A DNA stretch of 37,921 bases from Candidatus Udaeobacter sp. (GCA_013372845.1 JAALOD010000013.1:1-37921), one strand, 5' to 3'. Shown: positions 16,018-26,446, counted from the first letter of the stretch. The notes: a model not told the origin generated them from the letters alone. Translations and numbers: made by a program.

Positions 16018-16488
16018 TTATTCTTCCGCTTCCGGATCCGGTTTTAGCCCTTCTTCTTCCATCTTGCGCAAGACGTCGCTCATATCGTCCACTTCATCCC
16101 AGACATCCTGACTCACGTAAATGGGTGCCTTCTGTTGAGTGGCCATTGCGATGCAATCACTCGGCCGCCCGTCGAGCTCGATGATCTTTTTCTGATGCAA
16201 TTCGTTTTGGACCCGAATAATCACTCGCGCGTAGTAGGTGGCATTTTTCAGATCATTAATGATGACGCGTTCCACCTTTGCGCCCAGCGCAGTCAGCAAA
16301 TGCGCCATCAGATCGTGGGTTAGAGGACGCTCCTTGGTGATCTGGCGCATGAACATCGTGATCGCGCTGCCCACCGTTTGATCGACATAAATGATGAACA
16401 CCTTGTCGTTGTTGCCGAGAAACACCGCACACCCGCCGCTTGTCGGCAAAACCGCCCGCACCTGCACTTCGATCACCGTTTTGTTCAC
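16018..16488 (-). CDS. bifunctional nuclease (DUF151/BFN) family protein
   Basis: 156 aa of the DUF151 family, related to plant BBD bifunctional nucleases. Visible family features: GCAVFLGNNDKVFIIYVDQTVG, the central TKERPLTHDLMAHLLTALGA, and the strongly conserved ELDGRPSDCIAMATQQKAPIYV. The C-terminal acidic tail (EEEGLKPDPEAEE) is short. The start is GTG 16488, with no obvious ribosome-binding site. It is transcribed away from speA across a 182-base spacer (16489-16670) in which I see no conserved site. Nuclease activity is shown only for some relatives. Confidence 0.87.
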   Translation of the reverse strand: MNKTVIEVQVRAVLPTSGGCAVFLGNNDKVFIIYVDQTVGSAITMFMRQITKERPLTHDLMAHLLTALGAKVERVIINDLKNATYYARVIIRVQNELHQKKIIELDGRPSDCIAMATQQKAPIYVSQDVWDEVDDMSDVLRKMEEEGLKPDPEAEE

Positions 16489-16670
16489 CAGCGAACGTTA
16501 TCCGCAGGGAAGCGAAAAACAAGCGGTGTGCGTCGCATACGTCGCCGTTCTCTCCCGGGAAACGTGCGACGTCTGAGTCGAATGAAAATTTTGATTGTGC
16601 AGGCTTGCATGTTGAACACCCTGACTGAATGTGCGTTTCGCGGCATTTATTCGCCGCGCGATCTGATCAA

Positions 16671-18623
16671 ATGAAAAACGAGTGGGACGTTGACGCAGCA
16701 ATCGCCACCTACAATGTCGATGGCTGGGGCGGCGGTTATTTCACCGTCAACCCAACCGGGAACGTGGTGGCCCGACCTCTGCAGGAAAACGGCGGCACGA
16801 TCGACATCCTGGAAGTGGTAAATGAAGCGCGCAACCGCGGTTTAGGTTTCCCGCTGGTCATCCGATTTCAGGATTTGCTCCGGCACCGTGTCGAATCGGT
16901 AAACCGGGCATTTCAAGAGGCAATAACAGAGTTCGGTTACAAGAATGAGTATCGCGGTGTTTTTCCAATCAAGGTTAATCAGTTGCGCGAAGTCATTGAA
17001 GAAATTGTCGATGCCGGTCAGCAATTTCATTTTGGTCTAGAAGCGGGAAGTAAGCCGGAACTGGTCGCCGCGCTGGCGATGCACCAGGATGCCGAAAGTC
17101 TCATTATTTGCAATGGCTACAAGGACGCGGCGTTCATCCGCATCGCGCTGCTCGGTTGTAAGCTCAGTAAGAAGGTGGTCATCGTTGCCGAGAAACTCGA
17201 AGAGCTCGAGCAAACAATCCGCGCAGCAAAGGAAGTCGGCGTGGAACCGCACATCGGAATTCGCGTGCGTCTTTACAGCAAAGGCGCGGGAAAATGGGCA
17301 CCGAGTGGCGGCGAGAACGCGAAGTTCGGTCTCGATACAACAAGTCTCGTTGCCGCGAGCGAAATGCTGAAGGCGGCTGGCCTCGCACATTGTCTTAAAC
17401 TCATCCATTTCCACGTTGGTTCGCAGGTGCCGGAAATTTCAATCATCAAGCGCGCCGTGCGCGAAGCAGCGCGCTATTACGCCAAGATTGCGAAGCTTGG
17501 GCACGAGCTTGGATATCTGGACGTCGGCGGCGGGCTTGGCGTGGATTACGACGGTTCGCGCAGCGATTTCGATAGCTCGGCAAATTATTCGCTCCAGGAA
17601 TATGCCAACGACGTCGTGTGGAACATCATGGACGTTTGCGATTCCGAAGGTGTCCCGCATCCGGCGATCGTGAGTGAAGGCGGCCGCGCGATCGTCGCGC
17701 ATCATTCTGTGCTGGTGATGGAAGCGTTTAGTTCCATCGAGAAAACGGCGCCGAAGCTGCGAGTTACTGCGAGCGAGAAAGACCACAAACTGGTGGGCGA
17801 CATTCTCGATGTGAAGCAGCAGCTTAAGCGTGGCAATCGCCTTGAGAGCCTGCACGACATCCAGCAAATCAAGGAGGAAGCGCAGCAGACCTTCGAGCTC
17901 GGTCTGCTTGATCTCGAATCAAAAGCTAAGATCGACACCATTTACTGGCAGCTCGCGCAGCAGCTCGTGAACATGCATCGCGGCTTGCGGTTCATTCCCG
18001 AGGAAGTCAAGCAGCTCGAAACTACCTTGGGGGACCAATACATCTGCAATTTCTCCGTTTTCCAATCGCTGCTCGATCACTGGGCGCTCGGTCAATTGTT
18101 TCCGATCATGCCCATTCATCGACTCGACACACCGCCTGATCGCCACGGAATGATCGTGGACATCACCTGTGATTCCGACGGCAAGATCTCAAAGTTCACC
18201 GACTTACAGGACGTGCGCGACACTATCCCACTGCATCGCATTGTGCCCGGCGAAATGTATTACCTCGGCGTATTCATGGTCGGCGCGTATCAGGACATCA
18301 TGGGCGACCTGCACAATTTGTTTGGGCGCGTGACCGAAGTGCACGTTTTCCTTGATCCTGATGAGGAGTCCGGCTGGTACATCGAAGAAGTGATCGGTGG
18401 CAGCACTATCGGCGAAGTTCTTGCCATGGTGCAGTGGGACAAAGTCGAGCTGATGCGGCTGCTCAAGACACAGGTTGACGACGCCATCAAAACCGATCGC
18501 CTTAAGCCTAACGATGCCATGAGACTTCTGGACGACTACGAGCGTCTCTTGCAGGAATACATCCTGTCGCTCAACGGCGTTAAACTGCCGCCGCAATCAG
18601 GCAGTTGGCTGCCGTTAAGTTAA
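16671..18623 (+). CDS. speA: biosynthetic arginine decarboxylase
   Basis: PLP enzyme that turns arginine into agmatine, the first step to putrescine and spermidine. 650 aa from ATG 16671 (an upstream GTG-like extension adds 14 residues without a match). PLP Lys101 lies in GVFPIKVNQ; HFHVGSQ, YLDVGGGLGVDYDG and SEGGRAIVAHHSVLV mark the alanine-racemase-like barrel and the C-terminal domain of SpeA. Length agrees with E. coli SpeA. The stop overlaps the ATG of the following secreted-protein gene (TAATG). Confidence 0.95.
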   Translation: MKNEWDVDAAIATYNVDGWGGGYFTVNPTGNVVARPLQENGGTIDILEVVNEARNRGLGFPLVIRFQDLLRHRVESVNRAFQEAITEFGYKNEYRGVFPIKVNQLREVIEEIVDAGQQFHFGLEAGSKPELVAALAMHQDAESLIICNGYKDAAFIRIALLGCKLSKKVVIVAEKLEELEQTIRAAKEVGVEPHIGIRVRLYSKGAGKWAPSGGENAKFGLDTTSLVAASEMLKAAGLAHCLKLIHFHVGSQVPEISIIKRAVREAARYYAKIAKLGHELGYLDVGGGLGVDYDGSRSDFDSSANYSLQEYANDVVWNIMDVCDSEGVPHPAIVSEGGRAIVAHHSVLVMEAFSSIEKTAPKLRVTASEKDHKLVGDILDVKQQLKRGNRLESLHDIQQIKEEAQQTFELGLLDLESKAKIDTIYWQLAQQLVNMHRGLRFIPEEVKQLETTLGDQYICNFSVFQSLLDHWALGQLFPIMPIHRLDTPPDRHGMIVDITCDSDGKISKFTDLQDVRDTIPLHRIVPGEMYYLGVFMVGAYQDIMGDLHNLFGRVTEVHVFLDPDEESGWYIEEVIGGSTIGEVLAMVQWDKVELMRLLKTQVDDAIKTDRLKPNDAMRLLDDYERLLQEYILSLNGVKLPPQSGSWLPLS

Positions 18624-19327
18624 TGACTGTGCCTGGCGCGCTCCAGCGGTTGCTCGCGATCGTCGTTTTCGCCGCCGCTTTGCCGTGCCGTGGAGAAGAA
18701 GCAATCAGCGGCCGATGGGAAGGCACAACGCACATTCCCGACGACGATCTAAACGTGATTGTCGATCTTGCCCAGGAGAACGGCGCGTGGGTCGGATCAA
18801 TAATCATTCCCGGACTCGATGTGAAAGGAGTGCCGCTCACGGATATCACGGTGAAAGCGTCGGCCGTTAATTTCTCGGTAAAAGGCACGCTCGGCATTCA
18901 ATTGAAATTGCAGCTTGATGGAAGCGGTAAGTTGACCGGTAACTTTGAGCAGGCTGGAAACCGCGCGCTGACGACGTTCCAGAAGACTGGGCCGCCACAG
19001 GTGGAGTATCCGCCGCGGAACACACCCGTTGCGAAGGAACTCGAAGGCGAATGGAAAGGCGATTACCAGATGTTCGGTTACACACGGCATGTATCAATCA
19101 AGTTTACGAATCGCGGACCAGAGGGCGCGGCGGCGGAATTTGTGATTGTTGGACGAAGAACTAACAATCTACCTGTCGATCTTGTGACGCAGGAAGGCGA
19201 CCTGCTCTCGGTTGATTCGCACGAGATCGGAATCAGCTTCGAAGGCCGGTTGCGCGACGGAAAGCTCAGCGGGGCGATTCGGCAGGGCGCGATCGAAACG
19301 CCGTTGGTGTTGGAGCGCGCGAAATAG
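18623..19327 (+). CDS. secreted protein of unknown function, beta-rich
   Basis: 234 aa beginning with a signal peptide (LLAIVVFAAALPCRG). The mature part holds two similar beta-rich halves that each begin with a W-E/K-G step: ISGRWEGTTHIPDDDLNVIV and LEGEWKGDYQMFGYTRHVSI. Each continues with alternating hydrophobic strands and a second glycine-rich hairpin (GSGKLTGNFEQ, RLRDGKLSGAIRQG). This looks like a duplicated lipocalin-like or small beta-barrel domain; such leaders often precede esterases, but no catalytic domain follows. The ATG overlaps the speA stop, so it is co-translated with speA. Function unknown. Confidence 0.7.
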   Translation: MTVPGALQRLLAIVVFAAALPCRGEEAISGRWEGTTHIPDDDLNVIVDLAQENGAWVGSIIIPGLDVKGVPLTDITVKASAVNFSVKGTLGIQLKLQLDGSGKLTGNFEQAGNRALTTFQKTGPPQVEYPPRNTPVAKELEGEWKGDYQMFGYTRHVSIKFTNRGPEGAAAEFVIVGRRTNNLPVDLVTQEGDLLSVDSHEIGISFEGRLRDGKLSGAIRQGAIETPLVLERAK

Positions 19328-19329
19328 CG

Positions 19330-20634
19330 ATGAACGGTTCGCAGATCGGCGTGTTGCTCGCGAGTCTTTGCGCGATGGCAGCGGCCAACGCGCAATCTAT
19401 GTTTCGCGGCGACGCGACGCACTCAGGCCGATATGCCGGGCCGGCGCCACGGCAATTTCATCGCGTGAAATGGAAATTTCCGACCGGTGATCGGGTGATG
19501 TCGTCACCGGTGTTCAAAGACAACGTGATCTACTTCGGAGGCGATGATGGGAATGTGTATGCGGTTGATCCTGAGACCGGCCGCCAGATTTGGAAACGGG
19601 CGACGAACGGGCCAGTCCCCGCGACACCGGCGATCGTGGACGGCACGCTTTACGTCGGCAGTTACGACGGAAAGTTTTACGCGCTCGATGCGCGGACAGG
19701 CGCATTAAAGTGGAAGGTTGCGACTGAGGGCGAGCGCCGGTTTGAGGCGAAAGGCCTGCATGGATTGCAACCGAAGAACCAGACGATCGCGGACCCATTT
19801 GATGTCTTTCTCTCGAGTCCCGTGGTTGTGAATGGCAGCGTCTACTTCGGAAGTGGCGACGGAAATCTTTATGCGCTGGATTCAGCGACCGGCGATCTGC
19901 ATTGGAAATTCAAAACCGGCGACGTCGTTCACGCGTCGCCGGCGGTCGCGGATGGCGTCTTATTTTTCGGAAGCTGGGACAGCTATTTTTACGCGGTGGA
20001 CGCGACGACCGGCAAGGAGAAATGGCGTTTTCACGCAGGTGAAGACCCCCTCATTCACAATCAGGTGGGGTTCCAATCTTCGCCGGCGGTCGTGAACGGT
20101 GTGGTTTACACCGGCTGCCGGGACGCGAACTTGTATGCGCTCGATGCGGCGACCGGCAAAGAGAAGTGGCGTTTCAACACCGAATTGAGCTGGGTGATTA
20201 CGTCGCCGGCGGTTGCAGATGGCAAGGTATTCTTCGCGACATCGGACTCGAGTTTATATCACGTCGTCGATGCAAACAGTGGGAAGCCCGTGGTCCGCCA
20301 GCAGGGGAAAGCCTACATGTTTTCCTCACCCGCCATTGTTGGCGATGTTGCCTTCATTGGCGTGCTAAACGGGACCCTGGAAGCGCGCGATGTCAAAACG
20401 GGCGAGCTGCTGTGGGATTATCAAGTCGAGACGTCGAAGCAAAACAAAGGATGGGTGCTTACCGCCGACCGCAAGTTCAATATACCCTTTCTCTATCACT
20501 CCAACTGGCGTGAAGCGCCGATTGTAGCCAACGATCAGCAAATCCGCATCGGCGGAGTTTTTTCGTCGCCACTCGTCGTGAATGGCGTGGTTTACTTCGG
20601 CAGCGCCGACGGATTCCTCTACGCGTTGGAATAA
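19330..20634 (+). CDS. secreted PQQ-like eight-bladed beta-propeller
   Basis: 434 aa with a signal peptide ([15 protein letters not shown]). Eight repeats of the PQQ/BamB type can be counted, each with SSPVVxNGxVYFGSxDGxLYALDxxTGxxxWKF and the terminal tryptophan docking motif; the last one, [22 protein letters not shown], closes the ring. Residues that bind PQQ in true dehydrogenases are not evident and no substrate domain is present, so it is more likely a binding or scaffold protein like BamB than an enzyme. There is no lipobox. Starts three bases after the upstream gene ends. Confidence 0.8.
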   Translation: MNGSQIGVLLASLCAMAAANAQSMFRGDATHSGRYAGPAPRQFHRVKWKFPTGDRVMSSPVFKDNVIYFGGDDGNVYAVDPETGRQIWKRATNGPVPATPAIVDGTLYVGSYDGKFYALDARTGALKWKVATEGERRFEAKGLHGLQPKNQTIADPFDVFLSSPVVVNGSVYFGSGDGNLYALDSATGDLHWKFKTGDVVHASPAVADGVLFFGSWDSYFYAVDATTGKEKWRFHAGEDPLIHNQVGFQSSPAVVNGVVYTGCRDANLYALDAATGKEKWRFNTELSWVITSPAVADGKVFFATSDSSLYHVVDANSGKPVVRQQGKAYMFSSPAIVGDVAFIGVLNGTLEARDVKTGELLWDYQVETSKQNKGWVLTADRKFNIPFLYHSNWREAPIVANDQQIRIGGVFSSPLVVNGVVYFGSADGFLYALE

Positions 20635-20656
20635 ACAACGCCGTTTCGCTTGTCGA

Positions 20657-22072
20657 ATGGCGATCATCCGGCAATTTGCTGACGTGAGATCCATAACTCC
20701 GATCAAGGACGCGCTACAAAGCGCAGCACCCATTGATTCCGTTCGAGTGCAAGGCTGGGTGCGGACGCGCCGTGATTCCAAAGATTTTTCATTCATCGAG
20801 CTGAATGATGGCTCCAGCCTGCGCAATCTTCAGATTATCGCGAGGGACATGTTGCCAAATTACTCGGCTGTGCAACGGCTCTCAACTGGAGCGTCTATTA
20901 GCGTAAGTGGGGCTCTGGTCCCGTCCCAGGGTAAAGGACAAAAATGGGAACTGGTTGCGGACAACGTCGAGATCGTAGGACCTGCTGACGACTCCTACCC
21001 GCTGCAAAAGAAAGGACATACGCCCGAATTTCTCCGCGAAGTTGCCCATCTCCGACCGCGATCGAATCTTTTCAGCAGTGTCTTTCGCGTGCGGAGCAGG
21101 CTCGCGTTTGCCGTTCACCAGTTTTTTTACGAGCGCGGCTTCGTTTATGTTCATACGCCAATCATTACCGGGAGCGACTGCGAGGGAGCCGGAGAATTGT
21201 TTCGCGTCACAACGCTGGACGCCGAGAACGTGCCGCGAACCGCAAAGGGCGAAATCGATTATGCGAAAGACTTTTTTGCCCGGCCGACCTATTTGACTGT
21301 GAGCGGCCAGCTGGAAGCGGAGGCATTCGCGCTGGCGTTGTCCAAGGTCTACACCTTTGGACCCACTTTTCGTGCAGAGAACTCCAACACGTCGCGGCAT
21401 GCAAGCGAGTTTTGGATGATCGAGCCGGAAATGGCGTTTTGTGATCTGAAGGGCAACATGGATCTGGCCGAGGAGTTTGTTAAATATTTGATCGCGGACG
21501 CGCGCGCACATTGCCCGGATGAGATGGAACTTTTCGGCAAGTTCGTGGACAAGGAATTGCTTGCGCGACTTGATTTCGTCGTCGACCGCCCATTTCAACG
21601 GATCACTTATGCTGAAGCTGTCGAACTGCTAAAAAAGAGCGGAGAGAAATTCGAGTTCCCGATTGACTACGGATTGAATCTGCAATCGGAACATGAGCGC
21701 TGGCTAACCGAGAAGCACTTTCAGTGTCCGGTTACGGTCTTCAATTATCCAAAGCAAATCAAACCGTTTTACATGCGCGTGAACGATGACGGAAAGACGG
21801 TGACTGCAATGGATTTGCTCGTGCCGGGGATCGGCGAAATCGTCGGGGGGAGCCAGCGTGAAGAGCGGCTCGACGTACTGGAGGAGAATATGCGTCGTCA
21901 CAACATGGATCCCGCTGATTACAAATGGTATCTCGATCTGCGGCGTTACGGCACCGTTCCACACTCCGGTTTCGGCCTGGGCTTCGAGCGAATGCTGATG
22001 TTCGTTACCGGTGTGCCGAACATACGCGACGTGATCCCGTTCGCGCGCACACCTGGCAGCGCAGAATTCTGA
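20657..22072 (+). CDS. asnS: asparaginyl-tRNA synthetase
   Basis: Charges tRNA-Asn. 471 aa with an OB-fold anticodon-binding domain ([20 protein letters not shown]) and a class II catalytic core: motif 2 [20 protein letters not shown], followed by MIEPEM, and motif 3 [25 protein letters not shown] distinguishes AsnRS from AspRS. Its presence beside gatB in the same window suggests that GatCAB here serves mainly tRNA-Gln. ATG 20657 gives the normal N-terminus. Confidence 0.95.
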   Translation: MAIIRQFADVRSITPIKDALQSAAPIDSVRVQGWVRTRRDSKDFSFIELNDGSSLRNLQIIARDMLPNYSAVQRLSTGASISVSGALVPSQGKGQKWELVADNVEIVGPADDSYPLQKKGHTPEFLREVAHLRPRSNLFSSVFRVRSRLAFAVHQFFYERGFVYVHTPIITGSDCEGAGELFRVTTLDAENVPRTAKGEIDYAKDFFARPTYLTVSGQLEAEAFALALSKVYTFGPTFRAENSNTSRHASEFWMIEPEMAFCDLKGNMDLAEEFVKYLIADARAHCPDEMELFGKFVDKELLARLDFVVDRPFQRITYAEAVELLKKSGEKFEFPIDYGLNLQSEHERWLTEKHFQCPVTVFNYPKQIKPFYMRVNDDGKTVTAMDLLVPGIGEIVGGSQREERLDVLEENMRRHNMDPADYKWYLDLRRYGTVPHSGFGLGFERMLMFVTGVPNIRDVIPFARTPGSAEF

Positions 22073-22080
22073 TTCGCGAC

Positions 22081-23007
22081 CTACGTTTTGATCGACGCAG
22101 CTGGGTGCAGAACGATCAGCGCCGACGGTTTGACCGTGATCTTGATTTCGTCCGACGACTTCTTGTTCTTCTTCTTGTTCCGCCAAAGTTCGTCGTCTAA
22201 ATGAATCGTCGATCCCTTCCAAACGATCCGTAAGTCGCGGAATCTCCTCGTCGGCAACGGTGACTTGCTCTTCTTCCCGGCCACGCGCGCGTCGAAATGT
22301 TCCATCAGGAGCGCGCGGTCGGCCGCGCGCGCGCAAACAAAATCAAATCGCCCATCTCTGGTCTCGGCGCGGGGCGCCAGATGGAGTGCGGGACCAACCG
22401 AGCGAATATTCATTGCCTCCCAAAGAATATAGCGGCCGGAAATATCTTTTCCGTCGATCTCGATCTTCCATTGACGGACCGGATAGTCGTGCAGCATTCG
22501 ACGCAAGAGTGCGCCATGGCGCGCCATCTGTTGTTCCTTGGAAAGTTTTTCAGCCTTGCCGTTCTTTTTCTCTTCTTTCTTTGCAGCCCGGACATAATCT
22601 GCGAGCAAGCCGCCGCCGGCCCCTTCAAAAAAATATCGTTCGCCCCACGGGCCGGTCGCAAGTCCCACGTCAAAGACCTGTTTCTTTCCGCCTTCGAGTC
22701 TCGCGATGATTTCCTCGGGAGAAGCGACAAAGCCGAGCGCTCGCGCAAGGTTATTCGCTGTGCCCAGAGGAAGGACACTGAGCGGAATGCCGCTATCGAT
22801 GAGACGAAAGGCAACCTTTGCGACCGTGCCATCCCCACCGGCAGCGAGCACCACGTCTGTCGGCTGGGCGAGAGCTTTCTTGAGACCGGGTTCTTTCGTG
22901 GATTGGTAAGTAGCGTGATGTCCAGCTTTGGCCAGTGCTGCCATCAATTGTTTTTCGCCATGTTCCGCATCGCCAGCCTTTGGATTGTGTATCAGTGTGA
23001 TTCGCAT
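22081..23007 (-). CDS. YegS/diacylglycerol-kinase family lipid kinase
   Basis: 308 aa with the DAGK catalytic signature [15 protein letters not shown], the upstream [21 protein letters not shown], and the C-terminal RDGRFDFV region of the YegS/BmrU fold. A Lys/Glu-rich stretch ([20 protein letters not shown]) lies in the middle, and the C-terminus has a basic patch RNKKKNKKS. Start at ATG 23007. It converges on asnS with 8 bases between stops and is divergent from surE. The lipid substrate is unknown. Confidence 0.85.
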   Translation of the reverse strand: MRITLIHNPKAGDAEHGEKQLMAALAKAGHHATYQSTKEPGLKKALAQPTDVVLAAGGDGTVAKVAFRLIDSGIPLSVLPLGTANNLARALGFVASPEEIIARLEGGKKQVFDVGLATGPWGERYFFEGAGGGLLADYVRAAKKEEKKNGKAEKLSKEQQMARHGALLRRMLHDYPVRQWKIEIDGKDISGRYILWEAMNIRSVGPALHLAPRAETRDGRFDFVCARAADRALLMEHFDARVAGKKSKSPLPTRRFRDLRIVWKGSTIHLDDELWRNKKKNKKSSDEIKITVKPSALIVLHPAASIKT

Positions 23008-23071
23008 CCTCTTTCGCAATCGTAGATACTACCCGGAACGGTTCGGCCAAAAACAATCTGACACACGTTTA

Positions 23072-23905
23072 ATGATAAAGAAGATGCGAATCCTTATTTC
23101 GAACGATGATGGCATTTACAGCCCGGGCATTATTGCCCTCGCGAAAGTCGCGTCGCGTTTTGGCGAAGTACGCATCGTCGCGCCCGACGTTGAACAATCT
23201 TCGATGGGTCACGCTATTACTTCCTCACGGCCGCTTCGGTACAAACGGATTCGCCTGGGCGACTTCGAGGCTTATCGCGTGAATGGTACTCCAGCTGATT
23301 GCGTTGCGCTCGGAACGCATCATTGGCAGCATGTCGATCTCGTTCTTTCGGGAATCAATCTCGGTTTGAACCTCGGCAATTCCTGCTGGCATTCCGGCAC
23401 GCTGGCCGCCGCAAAACAAGCTGCGCTGCTCGGAGTGCGTGGCATCGCGTTCAGCACATCGGTGAGCGAAAACAAAGACCCAGATTTCGCGAAGCTTGAA
23501 CCGTACGTCGCAAAGGTGATCGAGATGCTGCTGGAAGAAAAAACAATGGATCTGGTAAACGTGAATTTACCAGAGAAACCAAAGGGCATTCGTTGGACGC
23601 GCCAGTCCGTGCGGCACTACGACGGCAAAGTGGCCCCCAGTAAAGATCCGATGGGTCGGCCAATTTTCTGGTTCACTATTATCCCGCTTCAGGGAGCGGA
23701 GGAAGGGACCGACCGATGGGCGGTTGAGCACAACTGGGTCTCAGTTACTCCATTGCGCCTCGATCTGACCGACGAAAAAGAGCTTGGCCGCGCGTTGGCC
23801 CTTCATCACACACCACCAATCAGCACTGGAACGTCGGGCGCCTTAAAAGGGAACAAGACATCTGCCAACGCGACGAACAAGCAAGCGCGGCACAGGAAGA
23901 GTTAA
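23072..23905 (+). CDS. surE: 5'/3'-nucleotidase SurE
   Basis: Metal-dependent phosphatase acting on nucleoside monophosphates and related compounds. 277 aa starting [20 protein letters not shown], with the metal-binding Asp-Asp, then [30 protein letters not shown] and [20 protein letters not shown]; all SurE motifs are present. ATG 23072 or 23084 fits; the open frame further upstream is antisense to the kinase gene. The last 25 residues form a Lys/Asn-rich tail. Surrounding genes give no extra clue. Confidence 0.93.
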   Translation: MIKKMRILISNDDGIYSPGIIALAKVASRFGEVRIVAPDVEQSSMGHAITSSRPLRYKRIRLGDFEAYRVNGTPADCVALGTHHWQHVDLVLSGINLGLNLGNSCWHSGTLAAAKQAALLGVRGIAFSTSVSENKDPDFAKLEPYVAKVIEMLLEEKTMDLVNVNLPEKPKGIRWTRQSVRHYDGKVAPSKDPMGRPIFWFTIIPLQGAEEGTDRWAVEHNWVSVTPLRLDLTDEKELGRALALHHTPPISTGTSGALKGNKTSANATNKQARHRKS

Positions 23906-23944
23906 CGGCAGGCTACTTCACCGGGGGTCTACCGGAACGAGAGA

Positions 23945-24280
23945 TCAGCGGTCCGTTTCCTTTATTCTCGTGAACTCGAGCTTGGAGCCGCCGAGTTCTT
24001 GCAGGGTCATCCGGTCGCCGGAAATTTTCATTTGGTAAACTGCAGTTGCGAACCGTGTCTCGATTTTGATTCGATCTTCGTGGCCGAATTTGTACCTGCC
24101 ACGCACGTCCCCGACTAAAACGACGCCATTTGCCGAAAATTCCCAAAGGATTGCATTTGATCCTCCCATCAGGCGCCACTTGCCTACGATGGTTGAGTTT
24201 CCGCAGCCAGCGATCGCGAATACTAAAGCAATCGCAATTATCCGTAATCGCGGCCTGGATTGAGAAGAATTAAACGGCAT
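23945..24280 (-). CDS. small lipoprotein of unknown function
   Basis: 111 aa with a basic N-terminus, a hydrophobic stretch and a lipobox (FAIAGC, Cys26), then a short beta-rich domain: VGKWRLMGGSNAILWEFSAN, GVVLVGDVRGRYKF, YQMKISGDRMTLQE. The W...W-EF...G...G-Y pattern resembles small lipocalin-like or DUF-type lipoproteins that measure misfit or stress, but no family can be named. Convergent with surE (39 bases between stops). Bases 24281-24432 downstream of rpsA contain a GC palindrome (GCAGCGCTGC) but no clear gene. Confidence 0.6.
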   Translation of the reverse strand: MPFNSSQSRPRLRIIAIALVFAIAGCGNSTIVGKWRLMGGSNAILWEFSANGVVLVGDVRGRYKFGHEDRIKIETRFATAVYQMKISGDRMTLQELGGSKLEFTRIKETDR

Positions 24281-24432
24281 GGCCTTCCGATTTATAATCA
24301 GCTGTGATCATCATGTCGAGCTGACCGCCCTCGGTCCTCAGCTGACAGACTTGCGTCCTTGAGTTCCGGCAGCGCTGCGCCGCCTTTGATTAAGACGCAG
24401 ACCTGAATCTGTTCTCTGACACGAACAGTTCG

Positions 24433-26172
24433 CTATTTCTTCTTCGAATCCTTCTTTGACTCGCGCTTGGATTCCTTTGGTTCCTTCGCTTCTTTTTTGG
24501 AATCGCCGGGGCGATACTCTTCCTGTTCGGCCGCGGCGAAAGCTTTTTCAAGGCCGACCATGTCTTCGCCTGGACGGAGTATGTCGAGCGCTTCAGCTTC
24601 CTTGCGCAGTTGCTCCTCGGTGTAATTCGCGGCCTTGATCGATAATCCAATGCGGCGCTCAAGTTTGTCCACTTTAATGACGCGCGATTCGACTTCCTGA
24701 CCTACTTTCAGGACATCTTTCACTTTCGCGACGTGATCTTCGCTCAATTGCGAGATGTGCACGAGACCGTCAATATCGTCTTGCAGCTGCACAAACGCTC
24801 CGAAGCTGGCGAGCTTGGTTACTTTTCCTTTCACCAGATCGCCGATTTTATATTTCTCATCGATCGTCTTCCACGGGTCTTCAGTCAGTTGTTTAATCCC
24901 GAGGCTGATCCGCTGGTTTACTTTGTCGATGTCGATCACTACCGCGTCGAGTTCGTCGCCTTTCTTAAAAACTTCGCTTGGATGATTGATCTTGCGGGTC
25001 CAGCTCAGATCGGACACGTGAATCATCCCATCGATGCCTTCTTCCAGCTCCACGAACGCGCCGTATGCAGTCATGTTGCGAATCTTACCTTTCACTCGAC
25101 TGCCGATGGTGAATTTCTTCTCGATCTCATCCCACGGATTCGGCTCCAGCTGGCGCAGACCCAATGAAATCTTCTGTTCTTCTTTATTCACCCCAAGTAC
25201 GACAGCTTCCACTTCTTGACCAACGCTGAGGATATCGGAGGGGCGCATGATCCGTTTCGTCCATGAAAGCTCGGAGACATGGATGAGTCCTTCCACGCCT
25301 TCCTCGATCTCAACAAACGCTCCGTAGGGAACAAGGTTGGTGATCTTGCCCTTGACCCGTTGACCAGCAGGGAAGCGCTCCTCGATCTGGTCCCACGGGT
25401 TCTTCTGGGTTTGCTTGAGCCCGAGCGACACGCGCTCTTTTTCCTTGTTGATGTCGAGCACGACGACTTCCAACTGTTGCCCGACTTTCAACAACTCGTT
25501 GGGGTGTCCGAGCCGGCCCCAGGTCATGTCGGTCACATGCAGCAAGCCATCCATGCCATCGAGATCGATAAATGCGCCGAAGTCGGTGATGTTTTTCACG
25601 GTGCCGACGACGCGGTCGCCCACGTTCACGCCTTCCATGAATTTCTGCCGCTTCTCGCTACGCTCCTGCTCAATTACTTCACGCCGGCTGAGCACGACGT
25701 TTTTGCGGTCGTCATTGAGCTTAACGATTTTGAAATCGTACGTGTTGCCAACGAATTGCTGTAAGTCCTTTGGCGGAACAACGTCGATCTGAGAGGCCGG
25801 CAAAAATGCCTCAACCCCGATGTTTACCATTAGACCGCCTTTCACGACCGACTTCACTTTGCCTTTGATCAGGGCGTCACCTTGAAACACACCGACGATC
25901 TTGTTCCAATTTTGACGGTAAGCCGCTTTTTCTTTCGACAGAACGACCATGCCTTCGTCGTTCTCAAGCCGCTCCAGGAGCACGTCCACTTCGTCGCCCA
26001 CCTCCAGCGACTCGACGTCATCAAATTCTGTTAACGGAATCACGCCCTCGGATTTGTATCCCACATCGACCAATACCTCCCGCGGGCGAACTTCCAAAAT
26101 GCGTCCCTTGACGATGCTTCCCTCTCGGAAGTCCGGCATCGGCTTCGCCATTACATCCTGCATGTGAATCAT
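24433..26172 (-). CDS. rpsA: 30S ribosomal protein S1
   Basis: Binds mRNA on the small subunit. 579 aa with six S1 RNA-binding domains, each showing the pattern GxxVxGxVxxxxxFGAFVxL...GLxHxSxLSW; the first two (FREGSIVKGRILEVRPREVL and FQGDALIKGKVKSVVKGGLM) are the degenerate ribosome-binding ones. The tail is a Lys/Glu/Ser-rich stretch. I start at ATG 26172, which follows GGAGG by about 13 bases; 65 further upstream codons are open but correspond to the hairpin-rich leader. ATG 26163 is also possible. Confidence 0.95.
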   Translation of the reverse strand: MIHMQDVMAKPMPDFREGSIVKGRILEVRPREVLVDVGYKSEGVIPLTEFDDVESLEVGDEVDVLLERLENDEGMVVLSKEKAAYRQNWNKIVGVFQGDALIKGKVKSVVKGGLMVNIGVEAFLPASQIDVVPPKDLQQFVGNTYDFKIVKLNDDRKNVVLSRREVIEQERSEKRQKFMEGVNVGDRVVGTVKNITDFGAFIDLDGMDGLLHVTDMTWGRLGHPNELLKVGQQLEVVVLDINKEKERVSLGLKQTQKNPWDQIEERFPAGQRVKGKITNLVPYGAFVEIEEGVEGLIHVSELSWTKRIMRPSDILSVGQEVEAVVLGVNKEEQKISLGLRQLEPNPWDEIEKKFTIGSRVKGKIRNMTAYGAFVELEEGIDGMIHVSDLSWTRKINHPSEVFKKGDELDAVVIDIDKVNQRISLGIKQLTEDPWKTIDEKYKIGDLVKGKVTKLASFGAFVQLQDDIDGLVHISQLSEDHVAKVKDVLKVGQEVESRVIKVDKLERRIGLSIKAANYTEEQLRKEAEALDILRPGEDMVGLEKAFAAAEQEEYRPGDSKKEAKEPKESKRESKKDSKKK

Positions 26173-26202
26173 AAAATTAAGTGGGCCTCCTTCAGGCAAA
26201 AC

Positions 26203-26393
26203 GGCGCCTCCAGTGGAGCGCCGATCTTTCCGCGCAGCTACAGCGGCGGAATGGGACGCCACAGTAGGCGTTTTCCGCGCGCAGGTCAACTCGCAGCATA
26301 GCCGTCTCGGCTGCCGAATCAAAGAACCACCAGGCGAGACGCCCAGTGGCCTCCACGGGCCCACCACAGGACGAGTCCGTCCGACTGGCGGAC
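26203..26393. repeat. array of five small hairpins in the rpsA leader
   Basis: Five separate inverted repeats in a row: GGCGCctccagtggaGCGCC (26203-26222), GACGCCacagtaGGCGTT (26255-26272), AGCCGtctCGGCT (26300-26312), GGCGagaCGCC (26333-26343) and GTCCGactggCGGAC (26379-26393). They fill most of the spacer between the divergent rpsA and thioredoxin-like genes. The nearest lies just upstream of the rpsA ribosome-binding site. They may be a mosaic of small mobile palindromes or a structured leader. Confidence 0.6.
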
Positions 26394-26446
26394 AAGATAC
26401 CTGTGCTCCTTGAGCGCGCTTTGTTTCTCTCGTAGTTTAAGAGTGC

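Noticed and set aside
19330-20634. PQQ-dependent dehydrogenase
   Set aside because: Only propeller repeats are present; the active-site Asp/Glu and disulfide features of PQQ dehydrogenases are not seen, and length fits a scaffold protein.
22297-23025. Open plus-strand frame opposite the lipid kinase gene
   Set aside because: Antisense to a gene with GGDGT and other kinase motifs; no ribosome-binding site or domain.
24281-24432. Terminator after rpsA
   Set aside because: The GC palindrome lacks a following T-run on the rpsA strand; not enough to call it.
24733-25792. Several open plus-strand frames within rpsA
   Set aside because: They mirror the repeated S1 domains on the other strand and show no independent homology.
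26173-26367. N-terminal extension of S1 to an upstream start
   Set aside because: The extra 65 codons correspond to the hairpin-rich leader, and GGAGG precedes ATG 26172.
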